The position numbers and the translations under genes were made by a program. A stretch of 64,000 bases of DNA from Porites lobata (Eukaryota; Cnidaria; Anthozoa; Scleractinia; Poritidae): assembly GCA_942486035.1 (NCBI GenBank), contig CALNXK010000006.1, positions 6,316,001 through 6,380,000 on the forward strand, in the 5' to 3' direction. The number at the start of each line of letters is the position of its first letter. The stretch's first letter is position 1. Below the pieces are notes generated by a model. It had not been told where the DNA came from and made no database searches. It saw only the letters and a program-made list of their open reading frames with translations. Of the stretch, positions 24,001 to 35,000 are shown piece after piece.

Positions 24001-26812
24001 CACAGAGAATACAAATTTCTTATTCAATATGCAAGAAGTGGGAAATTTTCAAACAGGTTAGTAAAGCATTTCACCAAATAAAAGAAGTGAAAAAGAACTA
24101 TCTCTCTATTGCATAATTTTTGTGTGTATACTGTAGTACAAGAAGCCTTAAAATAAAGCCAGCGTATAAAATATAAGTCACTGTAACCATGAGTTTATCA
24201 AAGGTTTTGGTACCAACTTTAAGGCACCTTGATCAGTTGAAAAAAAAAAATTTCCAAAGAGCTTTAAACACCAATCCAACCATTTGGGATTTTACAGAGT
24301 GAAGTATAGGAGTGAAGATTTGCCAATATGAACTTGAGCTCAACCTTTTGAGAGTTCTGGGCCTTATTTGAGAGTCCTGCTGTGTCTTATTTGCTACAAG
24401 CTTTTCTAAAATATTGAGTTCAAATTCCTTTTCACTAAAAACTTGAAAATTATTTTAACTTTACTTGGTCCCTGTTAAATACGTGATACCAAGTATAGAA
24501 TATGACTGAAGTAGGCAATTACTGACAGTTCACATAGCTAAGATATCTAATAACTGGACTCAATTAGTAGTTGCTTATTGGTATTTATTTTGACTTAAGT
24601 CCTCCTAAATATTTCTCATAAAAATATATGAAAACTAATACCCTTATTGAAACTTATGTAATAATAAACTGCCTGGATAAAAGGATTAACATTATTGTGC
24701 AATTAACTACCTCAATGGGATTTTCAGATAAATTAACTTACAGTTGTGTACATGCTGCAGTCTGGGCAGAATGTAATAACAATGTTTCTTCTTTCAGAAC
24801 ATTGGTTATACATTTGTAACAAACACTTAGTAGATAACTCCGTACAGAATCATTTCAGGAATTTAGTGTACTTGATTTTTTCCATCAGATTTAAATCTAC
24901 TACTTTAGCACTCCCGAGGAAAGCAATGTTAAAAGTGAACATTTTAGACCTTGAACTTTGCATGGTAGTTTGCAGCAACTAACTAAATTATAAATAAATA
25001 AATAAAGTGTCTTTATTGTTCAAAAGATAAAATTACATATCTTATGTTACATTTAAATATAACGATGTTAATGGGCTAAAGTATGTCTCTAAATAAGATT
25101 AGTATATACATAGAAACAAATACGAAAGTCGAATACAGAAAGTACACCATTTACAAAGCTACATTATACTTAAAGACAATTCTATTAAAGAATGTATTCT
25201 TGAAATGGTCCGTGTGAATGGCGGGCATTGCGGGAGATTTATTCCTTAAGTTGTATCTTGTAATCTTAGTCTCAGGGATAATAGACACTTGGCTTTGTAT
25301 CACCAAGTTTTTTTCAATCTAGTGTCTAAAAATCGCCCCATGTAAGGTAATATGGATTCTGAAATCGGGGAAACATTTGTTTGTGAAATCTGTAATCCAG
25401 GAAATTTTTGCTTATGGAATCCAGAATCTGTTTGGCTTTTGTACATTATGCTTTTGTTTCCCCACTAAAATGCTCCACCTTAATGCTCCATTTTTCCCAT
25501 TAAAATGCTCGGTAGTCCCCAAAAAAGTCACTGAATTGCTCAATAATACTCATAGAGAGGCCTTTTTTAAAATTAGTTCTAAACATTTTAAGGGCGATTA
25601 TTTTAAGGCTAACAAAGTGGTATGACAACAATGTATACAAATAAATAGTTTCAAAATAGCAAAAAAGATTGTCTTCATAGCTGTATGGAGGTAAAATTTG
25701 AATATAGTGTTTTGAATATTATTTTTAAAGTCATCATATCTCTTCAAAAATGTTTCAATTTTTATTCTCTGTGAGAAAAAAAAAACCTAATTTTCTGGAA
25801 AAAGACCACTAAAATGCTTTAATAATGGTTAATGCTTTTGCCTCACTAAAATGCTAAAAAAAATGTTGGTACAAAGCCCTACCAGAAATCCTGGGATTGG
25901 AACCTGTAATACAACTAAACGAATCCCAAATCCTGCCTTCAATTGGAGTCTGGAATCCAAGTTCCACTGACAAAAAATCTGGAATCCACAGCGCGGAATC
26001 CAAAATCCAAGTCTGTCGAATCATTATACGTTTTTGGGAAACTGCCCACATACCCCTCCCCTATTAAAGCCATCATCAACACTTACTTTTCACTTAGGGC
26101 AATATGTTGGCTTAAGGGAGGGGTATTTGGGCAGTTTCCCAGAAATGTATAATGATCCAGACTGTCTTGGATAACCTTACATGGGGCGATGAGAACACTA
26201 AAAAGCATTGTTAAGCCTGGTTCTCACATGCCGCCAATGCACCTGTGACATGGCTGCCGGTACTGTCTAGGATACTGTTCTGATATGAGAACAGAACTGG
26301 CTGGCAACATTGGTCATCCCAGTCTTTACTGCAGCATGCCTGTGAAGTTGACTTGAGTTCAACTTCGAAGGTATGTCGGTGGTAAATCTCTGCGATGGCT
26401 CTAATTGCTGGCGGTGCATGTTCTCATTCATCCAAGAAGTAGCCCAGGCGGTACCAGCAGCTACGTCACAGATACATTGGTGGTATATGAGAACAAGGCT
26501 TTACACAGTGAATCACACTTGAGTACTTATCTCCAAGCAGGGTCTGGAGCTGATCATTTCCCTGTGTCAAGACAGAATTCAAACCTGTTTGGGTCACCAG
26601 TGTCTGGAGAGAGGAGAGCAGGTGATGGGTTGTTTGGAACAAACCCATCAACTTTCAATGGATGTTCCATCTTTGGAGATCCTAGTCCTATTCAGTCTAA
26701 TCAACAACAAGCACTCACTGGGCCTACTGAATTTAGTTTCTCCTTTGGAGCTAAATCCCCTGATGATGGGAACAGTACTTTAAACAGACCGGCTGCATTT
26801 AGCTTATTCTAG
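18051..26812 (+). CDS. SIX6OS1: SIX6OS1-like (C14orf39) synaptonemal-complex central-element protein
   Basis: Twelve exons join in phase to about 560 residues (human SIX6OS1 has 587): 18051-18150, 18445-18501, 19040-19166, 19443-19532, 19917-20047, 20710-20787, 21281-21329, 21541-21698, 22059-22391, 23213-23439, 23996-24056, 26541-26812. The N-terminal half is coiled coil (VEELEKSTTQLDEEAKQLHK; YKTKYESNENAKEL; LEEIRSTVQQLE). The middle exon (AQLNLETRKTVDNIQEV) resembles the human segment around LRCETQDIL. The C-terminal half is low-complexity, Gln/Ser/Thr-rich, and closes with NLFGSP, SIFGDP, EFSFSFGAKSP and a final FSLF, matching the human tail style (SFPFSFG...FTFF). In vertebrates the protein works with SYCE1 in meiotic synapsis. 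Uncertain points: the end of exon 7 (21329 or 21347), the start of exon 3 (19040 or 19055), and a GC donor after 19532. The assignment rests on recalled similarity, not a search. Confidence 0.68.
20208..20232 (+). repeat. G-rich tract
   Basis: A run of nearly pure G inside an intron of the SIX6OS1-like gene, broken by single C and T. It could form a quadruplex and is prone to length errors. Confidence 0.6.
22704..23160. mobile_element. MITE, about 457 bp, in a SIX6OS1-like intron
   Basis: The left end CAGTAGAACCTCC matches, inverted, the right end GGAGGTTTGACTTG. The subterminal parts on both sides contain gcgaccacc / gtgaccacc words. The CAGT...AACC terminus is shared with the elements at 11610, 52277 and 54133. 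Confidence 0.65.
25332..26190. mobile_element. 859-bp inverted-repeat element (outer of a nest)
   Basis: ATCGCCCCATGTAAGGTAAT at the left is inverted at the right as TAACCTTACATGGGGCGAT. The interior has many ggaatcc-like words and no transposase. It contains the smaller element 26019-26156. It lies in the last intron of the SIX6OS1-like gene. Confidence 0.7.
26019..26156. mobile_element. 138-bp foldback MITE nested in the 859-bp element
   Basis: Arms of about 45 bases: ATCATTATACGTTTTTGGGA on the left matches, inverted, the right end TCCCAGAAATGTATAATGAT. The arms continue through actgcccacatacccctccc. Confidence 0.8.
26213..26502. mobile_element. 290-bp MITE abutting the last SIX6OS1-like exon
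   Basis: The left end AAGCCTGGTTCTCACATGCC and the right end (inverted AAAGCCTTGTTCTCATATAC) share about 40 bp, including ccaatg.acctgtgac. The element stops 38 bases before the exon at 26541, so the branch-point region is inside or right beside transposon sequence. Confidence 0.8.
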
Positions 26813-26943
26813 AGCTACACAACTTTTATGTTGTAGATTGCCTGTGCCTTTTTCTTCACTGATTCTGTGAGTTTACAGTAAAATTTAATGAATGTACAGC
26901 AAAAAAGTTGTATGACATAAATAAGCAAAATTTACGACATTCC

Positions 26944-26949
26944 AATAAA
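26944..26949 (+). terminator. Poly(A) signal of the SIX6OS1-like gene
   Basis: AATAAA 132 bases after the stop codon, with no other gene before it. Confidence 0.6.
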
Positions 26950-29018
26950 AGATGAAACCTTGCCAGAAAAAGAAACAGTTTCTCCTTAGACTATCATGTT
27001 TTTATTGTCACAATGACAATGAAGAGACTAATGTGTTTTTAATGCTATTTTTTCCTAGCCCCTAGGCGTCATTCAGAGGCAATGGAGCGTTTCTAAACGT
27101 GCGGGGGGCGGGGGCTCATCTTTCATTCAGCCATGTGCTTACCCCTATTCAAATTTCCCAACATGCCCTTTCCGTTGTCCGTTGCCACAAGCAAACCTTT
27201 TTGTAACAGTGTCTAGTAGCATGTCCATAATCAATTTGTGACAATGCATCAGTTCCTAGCAGATGCTGTGGAGGGACTGGTGAATTAAGCCCTTTTTCCT
27301 AAAGGCAGTCTGACCTGTCAATCTTTTTCTTATTCTGAGCAGTTGTCTGAGTATTGCTGAAATATTAAACTCAAACCTTATTTTTCTCTTGGCAAAGAGA
27401 ACCCTATGCAAGACTACAATTGTCTGATTTCTACTTTCTCCAAAATGGTGATTTATGTGATCAGCACGTGAGCAGCCAAACATGGAGGTGTCACAACTGT
27501 GATTTCATACTCTCCTGCAAACAACTCCCTGCGAAACAGGGTGCATGTAATATCTTAGCTATTTTATCTAAAGAATGAAAAATCCGATTATAGCGAACTG
27601 TCATTTCCTACTCTCTTACATTCATATGGAACACTGATTCAGTCAATTCAACCAATCATTAGCTCTCTTGGATGCACGGCAAGGCAAGACTTGGTTTATC
27701 TACAACTCAAGACCTCTTTAAGGGATAAGCAGGTCTAAGCTTTGTATTTTCACATTTGTCAAATTCCACATGTAAATAGATTAAATTATAGAAGTCACGG
27801 ATAGTACTCTGGTTTTTGATAAAAAAAGAAAGTGATACTCTCATCTTTTCAGATAAAAATTCAGCCCGGACATCCTTTGAACAAACATAGTGTATAAAAA
27901 AATGTCTTGGAATAATTATAGGCCAATAATATATATTTATTTATTTACCCCCCGCATTTTCAAACTGCTGGGGAAAGACCATTTAACAGACATTTTCCAG
28001 GTTAAGTTACGGCATGTACCAAAATATAAATTCCAAAGAGCCACAAGCTACTGACTGATTCCAGCAGAACTTGAAATAGTACCATAAAGCTCATTATTTT
28101 AATACGTCTCGGAAAATTCTTATCGGTAGGGCACATCCGAACTGACGTGTTAATAAAATTTTTTGCCCTTCGGTAGCCGGACAGTTCGCGTTTGGGACCT
28201 TTTACCCGCGGGAAACATGAGTAGGGAGAGTAATTAATCAAACTAATCGGATCAATTAACCTATGTCAGTGAAGAAATCTTCCTCCGTGACAGTTGTGTA
28301 CGGTGTTGATTTCATTGCTTACCACTCACACTCACTCATTTTCGCGTCAACACGCAATAGTCAACATTACGGTGAGTTGCAACTTACATTAGCATTCGAT
28401 TAGCGGCCGATCGCAAAGGCACACACCAAAAGTGAAGTGTTTATTTTATATTTAAGGGTACACCAAATACCTCAAATGATTCTGTGACAGATCTCTGTCT
28501 TCTGTTATGATCAACAAGACGGAGGCCTCTAATAAAGCAACGTAATGCTATTAAGTTTCCTAAATTTCTAAGATTGAATTGATATGCTGGCTGAAGAAAT
28601 CAAATGAACCATGAAACGTTTCAATTTAATTTTGCGGCATTGGACTCCAAACCGGCGGCGGAAGTCCTTTGTGCTCAACTTGACGCGGAATGTGCGACGT
28701 GCGTAAAGCGTTTCGCGTCAACCCGTCTTCGATTACTGAATAGACTGACTGTAACTAGTCGTTATTTACGAAACTTACCAATGCTTTGACTGCCAAAATT
28801 TTTGCCAACAAAGGTTTATGGATCATGTCACGGGCAGCGTGATCGGCAAAAAGTAAATTTGGTATTTTGTGATGAAAGTGCTCTTGTCTGGGTTTATTGT
28901 CTTATCCCGCTGTTTGATTGGTCCGACTTGCGCCACGTGACGCCTCAGTGATTGACATCAAGGCATGCAACAGAAGATCTCGGTCAAGTTGGTGTGGTGT
29001 ACACTGAATTGAGCCGAA
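26950..29018. other. Intergenic region and Dishevelled upstream region
   Basis: No gene was found. The last few hundred bases hold the Dishevelled promoter and 5' UTR: no TATA box, but a CCACGTGAC E-box-like site near 28933 and an ATTGG motif (inverted CCAAT) near 28917. Both are guesses from position only. Confidence 0.35.
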
Positions 29019-32000
29019 ATGGACGAAACGAAGGTTATTTATCACATTGATGACGAAGATACACCTTACCTTGTTAAGCTACCCAAAAGTCCTGCTGAAG
29101 TTACGCTTTCTGACTTCAAAAATGTACTCAATCGGCCGAGCTATAAGTTCTTCTTCAAGAGTATGGACGACGACTTCGGGTGAGTTTGTGTACCAACTAA
29201 GCGCTCTCTGTGTAGATTCATTTCTTAGGCACTGTTTGCATTGTCTCTCTTCGTCGTACAGTTCTTTCTCAAGCGGAAATGTTCCGATTTTCAGCAGGTT
29301 ATATATCTGTATAAATAGTCTTTGAAATACATTTGTTTAGGAAAACACCGACCTGCCTCGTTCTTCTATCCAATGATTTCAAATCCGTCTTGTTTTGCTT
29401 TGAAGCCATACTGTGTGAAAGTTCGCTCGCTGTCAGCATGTTCCGTGACTCGCTGTGTATAGCTACGACTGTACATAGCCTTTTCTTGTATAATCAATTT
29501 TCCGTTATTTCAAGCGATCCACGGCGAGTCATTGCTGGCGAGTTTTGGCGCAGATCTCAGGCATTCCATCCGAACTTTTCTGATGGCTTTCTCGATTGTA
29601 ATTGATACCTTTTTCGTTCATGATAACTTCGATCTCGTTTGCAGTGTGGTCAAAGAAGAGATAAGCGATGAAGAGATGAACTTACCATGTTTTAATGGAA
29701 GAGTAGTCGCATGGGTAAGTGGTTTTGCTATTTCTTTGTAAGTTCCGATTGTAGCTGTGAAATGAATTACCGGCGAAGCCATTCAAGAGATCGGGTTTGT
29801 TGATATATTTTCGTAGCATGAAATAAAGTTTATTTTAAGTTGTAACTCAGTCAAGGTCGTCGATTGCCTTTAAGAACGTAGATTTGTAAAAGAAATGATC
29901 TGATTGTCTTTGTAGTGCGTTTTCCTTCCTCGTGATTCCACAGAGAAGGATATCCGTCTGGCGCCAAGGTTCATGTTTATGCTTCTTAGGATGATCTTGA
30001 TTTAAAGCCATTATTATACGAAAAGCAACTGTAGAGAATTAGCCTTAAACATAAACATGTTTTGCCGGTATTTATTGCCCAGGCTTTAAAATTTACTTCC
30101 TTTTTTACTTGTCGCCCATTACCCCAAACCTCAAACTTCTAGCAGTCATTTGTTATCTCAAAAAAGATATTGGCTCTCCGATTGTGCTTCAGTAATAAAG
30201 TTTGGTTGAATGTACAAGCCTCATATTTTATTTACATCTCATCGATTTCCTACTGAGGCCATTGTTAAGAAAGGAGATTTAATCAAGGTTATATGGACGG
30301 AATGGTAACTGTTTCGTAGATTTTAACTCCGTCCTTTTATCGCAAATCAGACAATTTTTTGTTCAAAAGGCTTCTAGCTGTCATTCCAAAATGAATTATT
30401 AGGGTGATTTGCATTCTTCTTGTTTGTCAAGAGTAAAAGTAATTTTTTTGAGTGAATGATTCGGCCAATGCGAGAAGTACTGGCTCTTTGAAGGGAAAGT
30501 GCTATTTAATACTAGGTTTGCAATTAGGAGGCTATTCATTAAATTGTCATCAGTGTGAAGGATGCCGTTCTTTGAAAGGCCAGTCGCGTATTTTTGTTTT
30601 TTAAGTAACTTGCCCTTCATGATTTTGAGGTGCAAGTGTCGTGGCCAGACAGTTTTTATGGTCAAATTTTATCACTGAGAAAGGTAGTTGTAAATTGTTA
30701 AACTTCCTAGGGCACTGTTCGATATTTGAAAATCACCATAAAGCACTGACGCTAACTCCTAGACGATTATTTTATTCAAGATTTCTAAGTATGATTGTAA
30801 AGATTGTTTGCAGTCCTCTTTGGATGGCTTCACATTGACGAACATCTAAGTAAATGGATCTGTGAGAAACAGATGGTTTGTCAAAAATACCAAAAAAATT
30901 TACTCTACAGCACACGGAGAGCATAGATTATTGAGAGATTGGTTGTATATTTCGCTTTTTCATCTGATCTTCTTCTATGGTGTGATTTTTCCACCTGTCT
31001 GTTAATAATTTTGGGTGTTCTACTTTGTCAGTGAGGCCGAGATTTCAATTTTGGATGGATGTGCTAATTAGTCTGTTAGCCTTGCTCATTAGTACCCTTT
31101 ATGTTGGATTAGAACAATAAGAGCCTTTTTTCTTAGACAAGACCATGAGAAAGAAAGCCCTTTTGTTCTTATATCTTTATGCTGAACCAGAGAGTCTTAG
31201 TGACGATTGTTAAATTGCTTGTGAGCTTGGATGATGTAAAAAGGAGATTAACGACCAAGTATTTTTTTTATCATAAATTTGCTTTTCAATCCAGCCATTG
31301 GTTTTGCTTTTTAAAATAAATATAGCATATTTTGTGGTTTATAATAAACCAAGTGTAAACCACATGTTACATCCTTTTATATTTTTCTATATTCTGTTAA
31401 GTGGTTCTATGCCCCACTAAAATATTATGCAGAACCGTAAAATATGTTGGTGAAGCTATATTGTTCACTAAGTGACCTAATTACTAGTGTATGATAAGAA
31501 GAAACGTTTTTGCAGCCAAAACAATCAGAGCAATATATAAATGTCTAAAATTTATCTTTATTTGTTCAGTGAACAGAATAAAATATCGTAATAAAGGGAC
31601 TTTAGTACTGCCTTAAATACATTCACTTAAATTTACTTTGTCTGTGGTTTGACTATTTTAATGCTTAATTGAGCTGTTTGCCTAGAGACTGTTTGGCAGT
31701 TCAATTAAAATACTGTAACGAGGGCATAAAGAAGTAAATGCAAAACAATATATTTTGACGTAATCTTAATGTTGTCGTATGCCTTGTAATAACTCCTCCA
31801 TGTACTATGTTTGGCTTTACTCTAGAAAGGGTGTTCTCAGTTGACTGTTTGCTAGAACAGAAATAGTAATTAATGCCATGCTCTCTGGAGATTGTTCTTC
31901 TGAGAGATTTAGTTGTAACCATAGTAAAGCCCTGCTTATGTGCAATATAAGAGTTACATAGTAATATAGTGCAGTCCATCAGCTCTGCTAATGGAAGACA

Positions 32001-35000
32001 CTCCGGATATTAAACAAGGCAATCACTGTATTCTAGGCAGTTTCATGAGGCCACTATAGGGGTGGGGGCCAGTTTCCCTCTTTTCTGTTTTCACAAATTG
32101 AGAGAGAAAGCAAGTTCCTGTCAGCCTTTTTTACTTTGTGTTTTGTTACCATTTCTTCAACTTGTGTTGCTTATTCAAAGCTCTTTATATTGTGGTTCAA
32201 TTTTATCCTTGGTTTAAGTTGGTTAAGTTTGTACTTTGGTTTTTGGTATCTTAATGAATGACAGTGAAACAAGGGAATGTCTTGTCTTGTCTACTTTTAA
32301 TACAATAACAGGTCCTTTTTGATAATAATGTTATTAATTATTAATGATAGTAATAGATGATTAACCTGTGATCAATTTATTGTTTTAGCTTGTCACATCG
32401 GACACAAGTAGTGTATCAGATCAAGGCAGCAGAGATGACCAGCAGTCTGTTATATCAGCTGGATCTGATCTTCATCCCCCTATGCCAAGAACAGTTGGTA
32501 TCGGGGATTCAAGACCACCATCCTTCCAGTAAGTAAACACCATGATGTAGAGTTGCCTGGCCCCGGTTTTTCAAACACTGGATAGTTTTATCCACCAGAG
32601 AAGTATTCAAGAAACCGATGCAGTATCCAAGGGATAGAAGTTTACCCTTTGGATAGCATTATCCATGTTTTGAAAAACTAGGGCCTGGAAGAAAACCATA
32701 TCTTGTGCTGTTAAAAATATAATATTGTATGTTTTCAGTGTCTTCACATGAAAAAAATTTGAATCGATCCATCGTTATTTGTGTCCTATGGGATGCATGC
32801 CATGAATTATTTTGCGTCTTTTCTGGATTTTTTTGTGTAAGGGATGCAGGACGCAGAGGTGACAAAATCACTTAGTACCACTACTTTGTTTTCATAGTAT
32901 CTGGATCTACTTGCATCTTTGACAAGTTGCATTACAAAACATTTTGATAACATGACTGGTCCTTTTGGAAACTAGTGCATTTTGTTCTCTGATAAGCCAA
33001 AGATTCTGGGGAAACAACATTAATAATGTTATTGTTTCCCTTGGGAGCTTTTTTTATGACAGAAACTGTATTAACACCCTAGGTTCTCCACCCACTCTCT
33101 CCCATTGTCATTGTCACAATGATCACAATTTACTTTGATTTTCATTTATTAAATTGTATAGTGCAGGGTTAATCATTGTCTTTCAGTGAATCAAAAACTC
33201 CAGAAATGTTTCCCATGCTTTTTAGGATTATTAAAGGTCTGGCCCCAGTTGTTCAAAGCTAGATAGTGCTATCCACTGTATAAATCTCTATCCAGTGGAT
33301 AGTGCAATTGGTTTCCCTAATACTAATCCACTGGATAGAGATTTATCTGATAGAAAGCTCTATCCAGCTTTTGAACAAATGGGGCCAGCAGGTTATATGA
33401 CCACCTAAAGTAACATTTAGTGGCCACATGATTTCTGTATCCTATTTTTTTTATCTGTTAGAAAATGAGAACTATTCTTATCATGTACTGAAACTAAGGA
33501 GTACAGTCAAGATTAAAGCTGATTATTGTGATCTGTCAATTTTATATTTGTTTTTTTGCTTGTTCTAGTCATGGAGGTCACTCCACTACAGGGGATTTTG
33601 ATTCAGAAGTCGATTCTACAGTTAGTTCTAGAAGAGGTTCCAGAAGACGGGAAAAACATAGTATAAACAGAAATGAAGGTGAGTTTGCTGAGCTGGATAA
33701 AACAGGGCAGACCTACATGTTGATATATAGGGCTAGGATGTAAAAGTAGGTGGCTTGGGGATCAAGTACCGTAGACAATTTGAGGCTTTCAGTCCCTCAT
33801 TCGACCCATTTTCCCTCAAAAGTAGATGGCTCAGACGTTGAAGTAGCTGGTTGTTTAGCCAAATGCTGGCTCCTAATGAGAAACCTGTAAAACCACAATG
33901 TTACAGTTGGGTCCTTCAAAGTGAAATCTGCAGAGTATTTTGACCTTGCAGTCTAGTACTTTTGACATTACTAAAATGGAACTAATGGATTGTTAAATTT
34001 TCCATGTGTTACAGTGATCCATGGTCGGCGGCGGCATGATGGGGATAGATATGAAAGTGCTTCTATGATGAGTAGTGATATTGAAACAACAAGTTACCAA
34101 GATTCCTCAGATGATCAAAGCAGGTAAACTACATGTAAAGCTGTACTGTAAGAAAATTTGAAGAGAGCCCAGTGTTCTGAACCTGTGACCGCCAGGGTGC
34201 AGGGGTATGGTTGCTATGAAAAAACTAAGGGTGCTTTCCATTCAACAAAAATTCCAGTTTGAAGTTTTGGAAATTTCACATGCCCAATGAAACAGTACAT
34301 TCCGGTTGCACAGCCCCAACGTAAGCCATCACGCATTTGGTCATTGTTCTTGTAAGCAGGATACAAAAGAGCAGTACTGGGGACAACAATTTTGTCAAAT
34401 GGTCCAACCGACTGAAATGATTCCTGGTACATGTATTTGTTCAGACTGTTTTCCGTGACGGTGGCTTTCATCTTACTTTGGTCAAAGAACACTACATTTT
34501 TCCTTTTAAAAGCAGCGTAATTTTTCTCTTTGATTACATTTTCTTTTTTCATAAACTGAAATAGTTAGGAGGGAGGCAAAATTTAACATTTGTCTGAAAA
34601 AGAAAATCAGAAAGAAGAACAAGGGGATAGGGGTTTGGTGTTCCATTTAATTGCATCCCAAGATTGTAGCTTTGGCTAGAAACAGTATTAAAGATTTATC
34701 TTTATCTTTGTAGTGTTTCTAGGTTTTCAAGCACAACAGAAAACTCTCAGCTCTTACGTGGGAGACATAGAAGAAGAAGGAGGAGACCCAGGATGCCCAG
34801 AGTTCAAAGAGTGAGTACTTGGGCCTTTTTTGATTAGAGATCATCTTGTTTGGTCCTTTCAGCTAAAATAGAGTGGTGAATTGTATACATTTGTACCTCC
34901 AGTAAACTATCACCCAAAGTACCAAGTTTTTATTTTAAGATATTTCAAGAAGTGTCTGACTTGAATTTTAGGTGTTCAGTGATGTTAATTAACATTTATT

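Noticed and set aside
34214..34552. 112-residue minus-strand frame in a Dishevelled intron
   Set aside because: No recognisable domain and no splice partners; most likely intronic repeat sequence.
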